64,000 bases of DNA from Lachnospiraceae bacterium. Lineage in GTDB: Bacteria; Bacillota; Clostridia; Lachnospirales; Lachnospiraceae. A program made the position numbers and the translations under genes. The first letter of the stretch is position 1. The number at the start of each line of letters is the position of its first letter. The DNA is taken from contig JAFQQI010000048.1 in the NCBI GenBank assembly GCA_017411305.1, positions 62,001 to 126,000 of the forward strand, read 5' to 3'. The notes below the pieces were generated by a model. The model was not told the origin of the DNA and did no database searches. It was given only the letters and a program-made list of their open reading frames with translations. Below are positions 1 through 10,758 of the stretch, piece by piece.

Positions 1-1
1 A

Positions 2-2330
<2,329 letters not shown>

Positions 2331-2344
2331 GAAATAACACACAT

Positions 2345-2383
2345 ATGCCGCCGTAAGGCGGCATGTTGTGCGCCCGGAGGGCG
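2345..2383 (+). promoter_or_regulatory. Two adjacent hairpins between dnaK and dnaJ
   Basis: The first is a perfect 8-bp stem, ATGCCGCC (2345-2352) with GGCGGCAT (2357-2364), loop GTAA. The second is CGCCC (2371-2375) with GGGCG (2379-2383). Neither has a T-run, so a full terminator is unlikely. A processing or stability element that sets the DnaK:DnaJ ratio, as known for other dnaK operons, is an inference. The second stem ends at the dnaJ ribosome site (GGGAGG, 2383-2388) and could modulate dnaJ translation. Confidence 0.5.
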
Positions 2384-2394
2384 GGAGGATTAGT

Positions 2395-3564
2395 ATGGCA
2401 GAACAGAAACGTGATTATTATGAGGTCCTTGGAGTAGAAAAGGGCGCAGATGACGCAGCCATCAAAAAAGCATACAGAGCACTTGCCAAAAAGTATCATC
2501 CTGATATGAATCCGGGAGATGCAGAGGCAGAGAAAAAGTTTAAAGAAGCATCAGAGGCTTATGCTATTTTAAGCGACCCGGAAAAGAGAAAGCAGTACGA
2601 TCAGTTTGGTCATGCTGCGTTTGAAGGTGGTGCCGGTGGCGGAGGCTTTGGTGGCTTTGACTTCAGCGGTGCAGACTTTGGTGATATTTTTGGAGACATT
2701 TTCGGTGATTTCTTCGGAGGCGGCAGAAGCAGAAGAGGAAATAACGGTCCCATGAAGGGAGCCAATATCCGTACCAGTGTTCGTATCACTTTTGAAGAAG
2801 CGGTATTTGGTGTAGAGAAAGAAATTGAATTAACCTTAAAGGATGAATGTAAGACCTGCCATGGCAGCGGTGCAAAGCCCGGTACCAGTCCGGAAACCTG
2901 TCAGAAGTGCGGAGGTAAGGGACAGGTGGTATTCACCCAGCAATCTTTCTTCGGTACAGTAAGAAATGTACAAACTTGTCCGGATTGTAACGGTACCGGC
3001 AAGGTGATTAAAGATAAATGTGATGACTGCCGCGGAACCGGATATATCGCAAGCCGTAAAAAAATTCAGGTATCCATTCCGGCAGGTATTGATAACGGAC
3101 AGAGTGTACGCATCAGAGATAAAGGAGAACCCGGAACAAACGGAGGACCCAGAGGAGACCTTTTGGTTGAGGTTATAGTGGCAAGACATCCGATTTTCCA
3201 GAGACAGGATTATAACATTTATTCAACAGTTCCCGTATCCTTTGCGGTTGCGGCGTTGGGTGGTGATGTAGTGGTAGATACCGTTGACGGTAAAGTGCTT
3301 TACGAAGTAAAAGCAGGAACTCAGACGGATACTAAGGTGAGACTTCGCGGTAAGGGTGTTCCTTCTCTTAGAAATAAGGATATGCGTGGAGACCATTATG
3401 TTACACTGGTGGTAGAAACACCGGAAAAGTTATCCTCAGAGGCAAAGGATTTGCTTAGAAAATTTGATGCACTTACAGGTGACAGCTTAAATGCAGCCAA
3501 GAACATTAAAGACGACAAGACAGATTCTCCTAAGGATACCAAGAAAAAGAAATTCTGGAAGTAA
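2395..3564 (+). CDS. dnaJ: Hsp40 co-chaperone DnaJ
   Basis: Stimulates DnaK ATPase and delivers substrates. It is 389 residues. The J domain has the HPD motif at residues 35-37, followed by a Gly/Phe-rich linker ([24 protein letters not shown]). Four CxxCxGxG zinc repeats follow: [24 protein letters not shown] and CDDCRGTG. The C-terminal substrate-binding domains end in a Lys-rich tail. The ATG at 2395 is chosen over an in-frame GTG at 2368 because GGGAGG lies 6 bases before it and homologues begin at MA[11 protein letters not shown]. The gene ends at a rho-independent terminator. Confidence 0.97.
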   Translation: MAEQKRDYYEVLGVEKGADDAAIKKAYRALAKKYHPDMNPGDAEAEKKFKEASEAYAILSDPEKRKQYDQFGHAAFEGGAGGGGFGGFDFSGADFGDIFGDIFGDFFGGGRSRRGNNGPMKGANIRTSVRITFEEAVFGVEKEIELTLKDECKTCHGSGAKPGTSPETCQKCGGKGQVVFTQQSFFGTVRNVQTCPDCNGTGKVIKDKCDDCRGTGYIASRKKIQVSIPAGIDNGQSVRIRDKGEPGTNGGPRGDLLVEVIVARHPIFQRQDYNIYSTVPVSFAVAALGGDVVVDTVDGKVLYEVKAGTQTDTKVRLRGKGVPSLRNKDMRGDHYVTLVVETPEKLSSEAKDLLRKFDALTGDSLNAAKNIKDDKTDSPKDTKKKKFWK

Positions 3565-3571
3565 AATACAG

Positions 3572-3612
3572 GCGCATCAAAGGCGACGAAGGTTGCTTTT
3601 GATGCGCTTTTT
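3572..3612 (+). terminator. Rho-independent terminator after dnaJ
   Basis: GCGCATCAAA (3572-3581) pairs with TTTGATGCGC (3598-3607), followed by a T-run at 3608-3612. It closes the grpE-dnaK-dnaJ transcript. Confidence 0.9.
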
Positions 3613-3653
3613 GGGTAGAATGAGAAAAGAAAGCAGAAAAAGGAAGGATACCA

Positions 3654-4322
3654 ATGACAAAGCATGTTCAGCAGATTTTAGAGCGTCTTACAAATGAATA
3701 CGGTACAGAATACAAGTGCTATCTAAATCATGAAAATGCATGGCAGCTTTTGATTGCTACCATGCTAAGTGCCCAGTGCACCGATGCCAGAGTAAACATT
3801 GTGACGGAGGAGCTGTTCCGTAAATATCAAAGTATTGATGATTTTGCAAATGCGGACTTGAAGGAGCTGGAGCAAGATATTCATTCTACCGGCTTTTATC
3901 ATAATAAGGCCAAAAACATTATTGCCTGCTGCAGAGACCTTCGGGATAAATTTGACGGAGAAGTACCAAGTGACATTGAAGCTCTTACTTCCCTTGCAGG
4001 AGTGGGGCGAAAGACAGCAAATGTAATCCGGGGAAATATTTTTCATGAGCCCAGTATTGTAGTGGATACTCATGTGAAGCGTATCTCTAAAAAGCTTGGT
4101 GTTACCAAAGAAGAAGACCCGGTAAAGGTAGAGATGGATCTGATGAAAAAGCTGCCTAAGGATTATTGGATATTGTGGAACATTCATTTAATCAGATTGG
4201 GAAGGACGATTTGTAAGGCACCTACTCCTAAATGCAGCGAATGCTTTTTAAAGGAAGTATGTAAGGAATATAGCGGAAAAAAGAATGTCAGAAAGAATAG
4301 TGCAGGAAAAAATCATGCCTAA
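3654..4322 (+). CDS. nth: Endonuclease III (DNA glycosylase/AP lyase)
   Basis: Base-excision repair enzyme that removes oxidised pyrimidines. It is 222 residues. The helix-hairpin-helix LAGVGRKTANVIRG carries the catalytic Lys at 120, and the Asp of VVDTH is at 138. Both fall at the same numbers as in the E. coli enzyme. The [4Fe-4S] ligands C188, C195, C198 and C204 have the classic C-x6-C-x2-C-x5-C spacing. The ribosome site AAGGA precedes the ATG. The 3' end overlaps the next gene, so the two are probably co-transcribed and may both serve DNA repair. Confidence 0.96.
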   Translation: MTKHVQQILERLTNEYGTEYKCYLNHENAWQLLIATMLSAQCTDARVNIVTEELFRKYQSIDDFANADLKELEQDIHSTGFYHNKAKNIIACCRDLRDKFDGEVPSDIEALTSLAGVGRKTANVIRGNIFHEPSIVVDTHVKRISKKLGVTKEEDPVKVEMDLMKKLPKDYWILWNIHLIRLGRTICKAPTPKCSECFLKEVCKEYSGKKNVRKNSAGKNHA

Positions 4323-5043
4323 GGACATAATGCCGAAAAGCAAAATACCGGATAATTTTACGGTGATTGATTTGGAAACAACGGGATTAAATCCCAAGAC
4401 AGAAAAAATTATAGAGATTGGCGCAGTCCGTGTAAGGGACGGTGTAGTAACTGAACAGTTTACCACGTTGGTAAATCCCGGCAGAAAGCTGGAAGAGAGA
4501 ATCATAGAGCTTACCGGAATTTGTGATAAAGATTTAGAAGCAGCGCCTTATATTGAAGAAGTATTACCAAACCTGATTGCTTTTATCGGAGAAGATATTC
4601 TGGTAGGGCACAGAGTGCTATTTGATTTTTCTTTTATCAAAAAGGCTGCAGCAAATATGAATATTCCTTTTGAAAAGAAAGGAATTGACACATTGAAATT
4701 AGCAAGAAGGTTTTTGCCGGAGCTTCAAAGCAAAAGATTACCTTTTCTTTGCGAATATTATGGGATTCCTTTGCAGGCACACAGAGCGGTAGAGGATGCA
4801 GGGGCAACAGCAGCGTTGTATCAGAAGCTGGCAGAAGCGTTTCCGCAGAAGGATGCATATCAGCCCATACCGCTTATTTATAAAGTGAAAAAAGAGGGTC
4901 CCATTACTCCAAAGCAAAAAGAAAGGTTATATAAATTGATAGAGCAGCATAAACTGATAGTAGACTATGAAGTAGACAAGCTGACGAAGAATGAAGCCAG
5001 CCGCATCACAGACAAGATTTTGTCAGTGTACGACCGGTATTAA
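4285..5043 (+). CDS. 3'-5' exonuclease, DEDDh (DnaQ/PolC epsilon-like)
   Basis: Predicted 3'-5' DNA exonuclease. ExoI is FTVIDLETTGLNP (D-x-E), ExoII is LVGHRVLFDFSFI and ExoIII is AHRAVEDAGATAAL (H-x4-D), so the four acidic ligands and the His are present. A C-terminal segment after about residue 190 (ITPKQKERLYKL ... LTKNEASRITDKIL) resembles a short helical domain in other clostridial exonucleases, possibly a nucleic-acid or partner contact. The start is uncertain: ATGs at 4285, 4315 and 4330 are in frame, and the first two overlap nth. It lacks polymerase domains, so it is a stand-alone nuclease. It meets the leftward gene at 5040 tail to tail, overlapping by 4 bases. Confidence 0.88.
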   Translation: MSERIVQEKIMPKDIMPKSKIPDNFTVIDLETTGLNPKTEKIIEIGAVRVRDGVVTEQFTTLVNPGRKLEERIIELTGICDKDLEAAPYIEEVLPNLIAFIGEDILVGHRVLFDFSFIKKAAANMNIPFEKKGIDTLKLARRFLPELQSKRLPFLCEYYGIPLQAHRAVEDAGATAALYQKLAEAFPQKDAYQPIPLIYKVKKEGPITPKQKERLYKLIEQHKLIVDYEVDKLTKNEASRITDKILSVYDRY

Positions 5044-5651
5044 TTTGAGGATTCCTCCTCTAACATTTTAATAATATTGTTTTTTAACCCTGAATTTAAG
5101 CTTTCGGCAACAGGAATCAGCTTTTTGATTTTTCCGATTTCTCCCTGTTCTTTGTAAATAGTTGTCAGAAGCTTATAAGTGGAACTGACATCGGTCTTTG
5201 TGGATATCGCGAATTCCAAAACAGTTTGGGCCTGCATGACACAGCCTTTATCATACAATGCTTTACCGAAGGTCTGAAGTGTCCTTGCAAGCGTTGTATA
5301 ACGTTGATCGTAAGCGGTCAACAGAGTAATATTCGGAGCACCGTATTTAAGCTTTAAGTCAGTATTGCTGATTCCGGTTAAGTTAACAATGGGGTCCTTG
5401 GATAATTCTTTTAAAGTTTCATGGCATTCGGCGATTACAGGGTCATCAGTCAGAATCGTCATGGGGAAGGTATCGAAAGGAATAGTAATATAGTCTAAGT
5501 CATCCAGAGGCTTACGACGGGTACGGTTAGCTTCATATTCCTTTTCCCAAAAGGCGTCCAGAGACTTTTTTTCTAAATTACGGTGCTTGTGAATCTCATA
5601 TCCGAGCCAAGCGCAGAACACGATAAAACTTGCAAAAAAAGGGAACTTCAT
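5040..5651 (-). CDS. Membrane-anchored hypothetical protein (203 aa)
   Basis: Not assigned to a known family. One N-terminal hydrophobic helix (residues about 3-18, FPFFASFIVFCAWLGY) is followed by a charged stretch and a mainly helical domain that may lie in the cytosol. The C-terminal half (TLARTLQTFGKALYDKGCVMQAQTVLEFAI ... STYKLLTTIYKEQGEI) reads like TPR-type helical pairs, suggesting a scaffold or protein-protein contact; this is inference. The ribosome site AAAGGA is about 10 bases before the ATG. It is transcribed divergently from the small gene at 5719. Confidence 0.75.
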   Translation of the reverse strand: MKFPFFASFIVFCAWLGYEIHKHRNLEKKSLDAFWEKEYEANRTRRKPLDDLDYITIPFDTFPMTILTDDPVIAECHETLKELSKDPIVNLTGISNTDLKLKYGAPNITLLTAYDQRYTTLARTLQTFGKALYDKGCVMQAQTVLEFAISTKTDVSSTYKLLTTIYKEQGEIGKIKKLIPVAESLNSGLKNNIIKMLEEESSN

Positions 5652-5718
5652 ATATAATATCCTTTCATAGAAAACTATTTATTTGTAGGTATATATTACA
5701 GAAAGGGCTGATTTACAA

Positions 5719-5826
5719 ATGTTTGATTTTCACAGCAAAAAAAGTAAAAAACTGGTTTCATCCATTATTGTTATTTTTATAATCCTTGCTATGATAATTC
5801 CAACTTTATCATATTTTATTTATTAA
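5719..5826 (+). CDS. Small single-helix membrane protein (35 aa)
   Basis: An ATG at 5719 opens a 35-codon frame: a basic N-terminus (HSKKSKKL) and one hydrophobic helix (SSIIVIFIILAMIIPTLSYFI). AAAGGG lies about 13 bases upstream. Its position in a divergent gap, the positive-inside charge pattern and in-frame termination just before the next ribosome site support a real gene. No function can be given; comparable small proteins recur in Lachnospiraceae. Confidence 0.6.
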   Translation: MFDFHSKKSKKLVSSIIVIFIILAMIIPTLSYFIY

Positions 5827-5854
5827 GGCAATTGATAACATTCGGGGAGATATT

Positions 5855-7402
5855 ATGAAAAAATTAAAAAGCGGCTTAACAGGATTAGTGCTTTCCCTGT
5901 TTGCCTGCTTGTCTTTTGGCTTTCAGGCACAGGCACAGGAAGAGGAGGAGGCTATCCTTCCCGGAATTTATATTGAAGAGATGACTGTTGAAGGTCTGAC
6001 TGCGTCGGAAGCGGAGGAAATGGTAAATGCTTATGTGGCTGAGCTGTGTTCCAAAAACATCAGGCTCGTTACCGTAAACGATAACGAGGTGACGATAACC
6101 CCTGCCGATATCGGATTTTTTTGGTGCAACAAAGAAATTGTAAAAGAAGCGGCAGCAATCGGACAGACCGGCAACATTGTACAACGATATAAAGCAGAAA
6201 AGGACCTGCAGTTTCAAAATAAGATTTTTGAACTGGAGTTTGATGTAGACCGGGAGCTTCTCCGTCATGTGCTGGCAGACCAGTGTTCTATTTATAACGT
6301 TGAGGCAGAAAATGCTACTTTAACAAGAGTTGATGGTGAATTTATTATTGAGAAGGGTACCGTTGGATGTATCATCAATGAAGACGAATCCATTAATAAA
6401 ATATCTGACTATCTTACCGGACAATGGGATGGTCAGGATACAGAGATTGAGCTGGCGGTTACCACAGATGAACCTCTTGGCAGTGTAGAGGAGCTAAGCA
6501 AAGTAAGGGATGTTTTAGGAACCTTTTCTACCAGCTTCAAGTCTTCCAATTCATCCAGAAGTGCCAATGTCAGAAATGGCTGTTCCTTGATTAACGGAAT
6601 TACCCTTTATCCGGGAGAGGAGTTCTCTACGTATAATGTAGTTGCACCCTTTACCACAGAAAATGGTTATCATATGGCAGGCTCCTATTTGAACGGACAG
6701 GTAGTAGATAGCCTTGGCGGCGGAATTTGTCAGGTTTCCACAACCTTATATAATGCTGTTCTTTTGTCAGAACTTGAGGTGACAGAACGACATAATCATT
6801 CCATGATAGTTACCTATGTGGATCCTTCTGCAGATGCTGCTATTTCTGAATCGGCAGGTAAGGATTTCCGCTTTGTAAATAATTTGGAAACACCTATTTA
6901 TATTGAAGGATATACCACGGATGATAAACAGATTGTGTTTACCGTATATGGCGAAGAGACCAGACAGGCGGGTCATCGTGTGGAATATGAAAGCGAGATT
7001 ATCAGTAAGACCTATCCGGATTCAGAAATGATTTATACGGATGGAGCACTACCCGTAGGATCGGTTTCTGTCCAGTCAGCCCATATCGGCTACAAAGCAA
7101 ACCTTTGGAAGGTTGTATATGAGAATGAACAGGAAGTAAGCCGTGAGATGGTGAATTCCAGTGTTTATAAAATGGTGCCCAGAACCGCTACGGTAGGGGT
7201 TGCAACAGAAGACCCTAATGCACTTAATGCCATTATGGCGGCAGTGGCAACCAATAATATTGATTACGTAAAGGGCGTTGCGGCTGCACTTGCGGCAGGA
7301 ACAGAAGTACCGGCTCCGCCTGCACCGCCGGCACCACCGGCAGAGGCAGTAGCGCCATCGGCTGAACAACCTGCGCAGCCTGCACCGGAGGTTTCATTGT
7401 GA
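5855..7402 (+). CDS. Secreted VanW-domain protein
   Basis: Exported protein of 515 residues. A signal peptide occupies residues 1-27 (hydrophobic SGLTGLVLSLFACLSFGF, then AQA). The middle holds repeats of the YoaR/peptidoglycan-binding-like type (residues about 35-200). The VanW domain lies about 215-375, with hallmark motifs NGITLYPGEEFSTYNVV, GGGICQVSTTLYNAVL and ERHNHS. A Pro/Ala-rich tail (APPAPPAPPAEA) may pass through or contact the wall. VanW proteins are linked to the cell envelope but have no settled biochemical activity. The stop overlaps the GTG start of the next gene (GTGA), implying translational coupling. Confidence 0.85.
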   Translation: MKKLKSGLTGLVLSLFACLSFGFQAQAQEEEEAILPGIYIEEMTVEGLTASEAEEMVNAYVAELCSKNIRLVTVNDNEVTITPADIGFFWCNKEIVKEAAAIGQTGNIVQRYKAEKDLQFQNKIFELEFDVDRELLRHVLADQCSIYNVEAENATLTRVDGEFIIEKGTVGCIINEDESINKISDYLTGQWDGQDTEIELAVTTDEPLGSVEELSKVRDVLGTFSTSFKSSNSSRSANVRNGCSLINGITLYPGEEFSTYNVVAPFTTENGYHMAGSYLNGQVVDSLGGGICQVSTTLYNAVLLSELEVTERHNHSMIVTYVDPSADAAISESAGKDFRFVNNLETPIYIEGYTTDDKQIVFTVYGEETRQAGHRVEYESEIISKTYPDSEMIYTDGALPVGSVSVQSAHIGYKANLWKVVYENEQEVSREMVNSSVYKMVPRTATVGVATEDPNALNAIMAAVATNNIDYVKGVAAALAAGTEVPAPPAPPAPPAEAVAPSAEQPAQPAPEVSL

Positions 7403-8382
7403 AAAAAGGAAAGATATCCCAAAACGTGCTGAAACGCTCCGTTTTGAAATATATTCAGAAAGAAAATACTGAAATGTTAAAGGGTGCAGGTATAGGGGAA
7501 GACTGCGCCTTTTTAACGGATGAAGATACAATGACAGCAGTATCAACACAGACCGTTGCACTGCCTGTGTCGGATGCGGCAAAATGTGCTGTTCATGCGG
7601 CGGTTAATAATTTGGCTGCAGGGGGAGCGAAAGCACATAGCATTACGGTTTCCCTGACGTTACCCGTGGAATGTGAGGAGCAGGAACTGCAACGGATCAT
7701 GAAGCAGACAGCAGATACCTGTAAGGAGCTTTCGCTGCAAATCGCAGGGGGACATACCGAAGTAAGTGATTATGTGAAGACTCCGGTAATTACCGTTACT
7801 GCATTAGGGAAGCCTTTTTCTAAAGCAGTGGATGGTGATAAGACAAACCTTGATATTGTGATGACAAAGTGGATTGGTTTGGAGGGCACCATAATTCTTG
7901 CCAAAGAAAAGGAAGAAGAGTTATTAACCCGATATCCGATACCGATTGTGAAAGCAGCACAAGGCTTTGATACATACTTATCATTAATACCTGAGGCCGC
8001 CACCGCCATGATGTCCGGCGTTTATACCATGCACGATATGAGAAGCGGAGGCGTGTTTGGTGCTTTGTACGAGCTTGCAAAGCGTATGGGCGTTGGACTT
8101 ACTGTTGATTTAAAGCAAATACCCGTAAAGCAGGAGACCATAGAAATTTGTGAATTTTTTGATTTAAACCCATATGAATTGTTATCAGGAGGAAGTCTTC
8201 TGATTGTAACAGCAAATGGCGATAAACTGGTAGAAGAACTTTTGGAAGCCAATATTTTTGCGGCGGTGATAGGTAAGACTACCGATAACAACGATAAAGT
8301 GGTTTTGAATGAAGAGGAAACCAGGTTCTTGGAGCCTGCCAAGGCGGATGAGATATATAAAGTGAATTTTGAATCTGCGTAA
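7399..8382 (+). CDS. AIR synthase-related (HypE/ThiL/PurM-like) protein
   Basis: 327 residues with the ATP-binding fold shared by PurM, HypE, ThiL and SelD. The N-terminal glycine loop reads GIGEDCAFL where relatives have G-x-G-D-D-A. Further conserved parts are AVNNLAAGGAKAHS, AGGHTEVS and a C-terminal AIRS_C domain with MHDMRSGGVFGALYELAKRMGVG. The GTG start overlaps the VanW stop by 4 bases. The substrate is unknown. HypE would need hyp/hydrogenase genes nearby, and none is present, so it is best called an AIR-synthase family protein of unresolved role. Confidence 0.78.
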   Translation: MKKGKISQNVLKRSVLKYIQKENTEMLKGAGIGEDCAFLTDEDTMTAVSTQTVALPVSDAAKCAVHAAVNNLAAGGAKAHSITVSLTLPVECEEQELQRIMKQTADTCKELSLQIAGGHTEVSDYVKTPVITVTALGKPFSKAVDGDKTNLDIVMTKWIGLEGTIILAKEKEEELLTRYPIPIVKAAQGFDTYLSLIPEAATAMMSGVYTMHDMRSGGVFGALYELAKRMGVGLTVDLKQIPVKQETIEICEFFDLNPYELLSGGSLLIVTANGDKLVEELLEANIFAAVIGKTTDNNDKVVLNEEETRFLEPAKADEIYKVNFESA

Positions 8383-8410
8383 GCAGATAGCAGGAAAGGA
8401 TTGAAAAAAT

Positions 8411-8890
8411 ATGAGAGAACAGATTTTAGCCATTATCGAAAAAAACAGCCGTATCGATATCAAAGAACTGGCGGTGATTTTGGGTGTAGAGGAAATAGAT
8501 ATTGCCAATGAATTAAAGGCATTGGAAGAAGAAAGTGTTATTTGCGGATACCACACCATGATTGATTGGGAAAAGACCTCTATCGAAAAAGTAACAGCAC
8601 TGATTGAAGTGCGTATTACTCCCCAGAGAGGTCAGGGCTATGACAATATCGCAGAAAGAATCTACAGATATCCTGAAGTAAACAGCGTATATCTGATTTC
8701 CGGCGGCTATGATTTAATGGTAACCTTAGAAGGAAAGTCTTTAAAGGCAATTTCCAGCTTTGTATCCGATAAGCTTTCCACACTGGACGGCGTGCTCAGC
8801 ACAGCAACACACTTTATTTTAAAGAAATACAAAGACCATGGAACCATTATGCACAAAATTGAAGATACAAGGGAGAAGGTGTCACCGTGA
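8411..8890 (+). CDS. Lrp/AsnC-family transcriptional regulator
   Basis: 159 residues. The N-terminal winged helix-turn-helix (ILAIIEKNSRIDIKELAVILGVEEIDIANELKALEEE) is followed by an AsnC/RAM ligand domain (VTALIEVRI ... YRYPEVNSVYLISGGYDLMVTLEG). These proteins usually form octamers and sense amino acids. It overlaps the aminotransferase GTG start by 4 bases, so the two are coupled. The regulator probably controls, or responds to the product of, that enzyme. Confidence 0.93.
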   Translation: MREQILAIIEKNSRIDIKELAVILGVEEIDIANELKALEEESVICGYHTMIDWEKTSIEKVTALIEVRITPQRGQGYDNIAERIYRYPEVNSVYLISGGYDLMVTLEGKSLKAISSFVSDKLSTLDGVLSTATHFILKKYKDHGTIMHKIEDTREKVSP

Positions 8891-10059
8891 GAAATCCGTT
8901 AGCAGATAAAATCGTAGATATCAAGCCCTCCGGCATCCGGAAGTTTTTTGATATTGTAAGTGAAATGAAGGACGCAATTTCGCTGGGTGTAGGTGAGCCT
9001 GATTTTGACACTCCCTGGCGAATCAGAGATGAAGGTATTTATTCTTTAGAGAAAGGCAGAACCTTCTATACCTCCAATGCAGGTTTGAAAGAACTAAGGA
9101 CTGAAATTACCAGATACATAAAAAGAACCCAGGGCGTATCCTATGACCCTATCAAAGAGGTGCTTGTTACTGTAGGCGGCTCTGAGGCAATTGATTTAGC
9201 TCTCCGTGCCATGATTAATCCGGGCGAAGAAGTACTGATTCCCCAGCCAAGCTATGTTTCTTATGAGCCTTGTGCCATTTTGGCAGATGCAAAGCCGGTG
9301 ATTATCGAACTGAAGGAAGAGAACGAATTTCGTCTGACAGCCCAGGAGCTTAGAGATGCCATTACCGACAAAACTAAAGTACTGATTTTGCCTTTCCCCA
9401 ATAACCCCACGGGTGCCATTATGGAGAAGGCGGATTTGGAAGCCATTGCAGAAGTAATTTTGGAAAAAGATATTTTTGTAATTTCCGATGAGATTTACTC
9501 TGAGCTTAGTTATAAGGAAAAACATGTTTCCATCGTAAGCCTGCCCGGTATGCAGGAGAGAACCGTGCTTATTAACGGCTTTTCCAAGGCCTATGCCATG
9601 ACCGGCTGGAGACTTGGCTATGCTTGTGCTCCCGCTCTTATCATGGAGCAGATGACAAAGATTCATCAGTTTGCCATTATGTGTGCACCTACTACCAGCC
9701 AGTATGCGGCGATAGAAGCCCTCAGAAACGGTGATGATGATGTGGCAGCCATGCGTGAATCCTACAACCAGAGAAGAAGATATCTGATGCACGCATTTAA
9801 GGAAATGGGACTGAAATGTTTTGAGCCATATGGCGCCTTTTATGTATTTCCCTGTATCAAGGAATTTGGCATGACCAGCGAGGAATTTGCAGAAAGACTA
9901 CTTATGGAAGAAAAGGTAGCGGTAGTTCCCGGTACTGCCTTCGGTGACTGCGGTGAAGGATTCCTTCGTATTTCTTATGCATATTCTTTGGAGAATCTGA
10001 AGCTTGCCATGGGAAAAATTGGAGCCTTTATTACCAGACTTCGTGAGGAACAGAAGTAA
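8887..10059 (+). CDS. PLP-dependent aminotransferase, class I/II
   Basis: 390 residues, cytosolic fold-type I aminotransferase. The Schiff-base Lys lies in NGFSKAYAMTGWRLGY at residue 234. Other family marks are SLGVGEPDFDTP, PNNPTGAIM (the Asn ring contact), SDEIYSELSY (the Asp that binds the PLP nitrogen) and the C-terminal Arg in FLRISYAYS. It is closest in style to aspartate/aromatic PatA-like enzymes, but substrate cannot be read from sequence. Start GTG 8887 overlaps the Lrp stop. The Lrp-aminotransferase pair recurs in Clostridia. Confidence 0.92.
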   Translation: MRNPLADKIVDIKPSGIRKFFDIVSEMKDAISLGVGEPDFDTPWRIRDEGIYSLEKGRTFYTSNAGLKELRTEITRYIKRTQGVSYDPIKEVLVTVGGSEAIDLALRAMINPGEEVLIPQPSYVSYEPCAILADAKPVIIELKEENEFRLTAQELRDAITDKTKVLILPFPNNPTGAIMEKADLEAIAEVILEKDIFVISDEIYSELSYKEKHVSIVSLPGMQERTVLINGFSKAYAMTGWRLGYACAPALIMEQMTKIHQFAIMCAPTTSQYAAIEALRNGDDDVAAMRESYNQRRRYLMHAFKEMGLKCFEPYGAFYVFPCIKEFGMTSEEFAERLLMEEKVAVVPGTAFGDCGEGFLRISYAYSLENLKLAMGKIGAFITRLREEQK

Positions 10060-10071
10060 AGAGGATAATGT

Positions 10072-10509
10072 ATGGATGCGCAGGAGAGAACAAAAAGACG
10101 CAAAAAAATTATTTTTATGGTGTTGCTGAATACATTGCCTTTTTGGCTTTGCTGTATGATGTTTCCTATAGGAGCACTTACAGGGCTGATATGTCTGATG
10201 CTGCATCTTACATTGACTTATTATAATTTTGTGGAAACGAAAAAGCTACATGCATTCTTGTTACTGAATGGAGTATTGTTTGTGGCAACGGCAACAGGGT
10301 TAACAATGATGACATGGCTCTATTATCATTTTGTCAGCTCAGATGCCGAAACTCCTATTGCCGGAATGGCAGTAGCATATATTATGAGTATTTTCGTTCT
10401 GGGATTGACGGCGTTTGTAGCATTTTTTAGGATAATCCGTATTATTTATGAAAAGATAAAAGGCAAAACAGAAGATTTTGAAAATCCGGAATGTAACTTG
10501 GAAGAATAA
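10072..10509 (+). CDS. Four-helix membrane protein, unknown
   Basis: 145 residues with a Lys/Arg-rich N-terminus and about four hydrophobic helices: IIFMVLLNTLPFWLCCMMFP, ALTGLICLMLHLTLTYYNF, AFLLLNGVLFVATATGLTMM and MAVAYIMSIFVLGLTAFVAF. A short charged tail follows. AGAGGA precedes the ATG. It follows the aminotransferase by 12 bases and is probably the last gene of that transcript, ending at the terminator at 10516. No family recognised. Confidence 0.7.
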   Translation: MDAQERTKRRKKIIFMVLLNTLPFWLCCMMFPIGALTGLICLMLHLTLTYYNFVETKKLHAFLLLNGVLFVATATGLTMMTWLYYHFVSSDAETPIAGMAVAYIMSIFVLGLTAFVAFFRIIRIIYEKIKGKTEDFENPECNLEE

Positions 10510-10515
10510 AAAGAT

Positions 10516-10554
10516 GGTCAGCACACTGCAGTTTTTGCAGGTGCTGACCTTTTT
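10516..10554. terminator. Terminator between convergent genes
   Basis: GGTCAGCAC (10516-10524) pairs with GTGCTGACC (10541-10549). An inner CTGCA/TGCAG extends the stem, and the T-run is at 10550-10554. On the plus strand it ends the aminotransferase transcript. The stop codon of the leftward RHH gene lies inside the T-run. Confidence 0.88.
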
Positions 10555-10756
10555 AACTGATATCAAGCTCCGGTGGAACATCCAGTTCCTCCGAAACATA
10601 CTTGCCGTTTTTTTTGCGTTGTCTGACACACTCGGTAAGTAAGTATTCTATTTGTCCGTTTACAGAACGGAAATCGTCTTCTGCCCATGCTGCGATTGCA
10701 TTGTACAGCTTGGGAGAGAGTCGAAGCGGCACTTGTTTCTTTTCGTTATCAGCCAT
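10553..10756 (-). CDS. Small ribbon-helix-helix (Arc-like) protein
   Basis: 67 residues. The stretch [16 protein letters not shown], then [19 protein letters not shown], has the beta-strand/helix/helix pattern of Arc/MetJ repressors, with a Lys/Arg-rich tail. Such proteins bind DNA as dimers or tetramers. It begins 2 bases after the SPFH stop codon, so the pair is translationally linked. A role as autoregulator of the SPFH operon is inferred from the doubled palindrome over that promoter. An antitoxin-like role is an alternative. Confidence 0.8.
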   Translation of the reverse strand: MADNEKKQVPLRLSPKLYNAIAAWAEDDFRSVNGQIEYLLTECVRQRKKNGKYVSEELDVPPELDIS

Positions 10757-10758
10757 GT

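Noticed and set aside
7399-8382. Assignment as HypE of hydrogenase maturation
   Set aside because: No hyp or hydrogenase genes nearby, the C-terminal PRVC-type Cys end of HypE is missing, and the glycine loop is altered.
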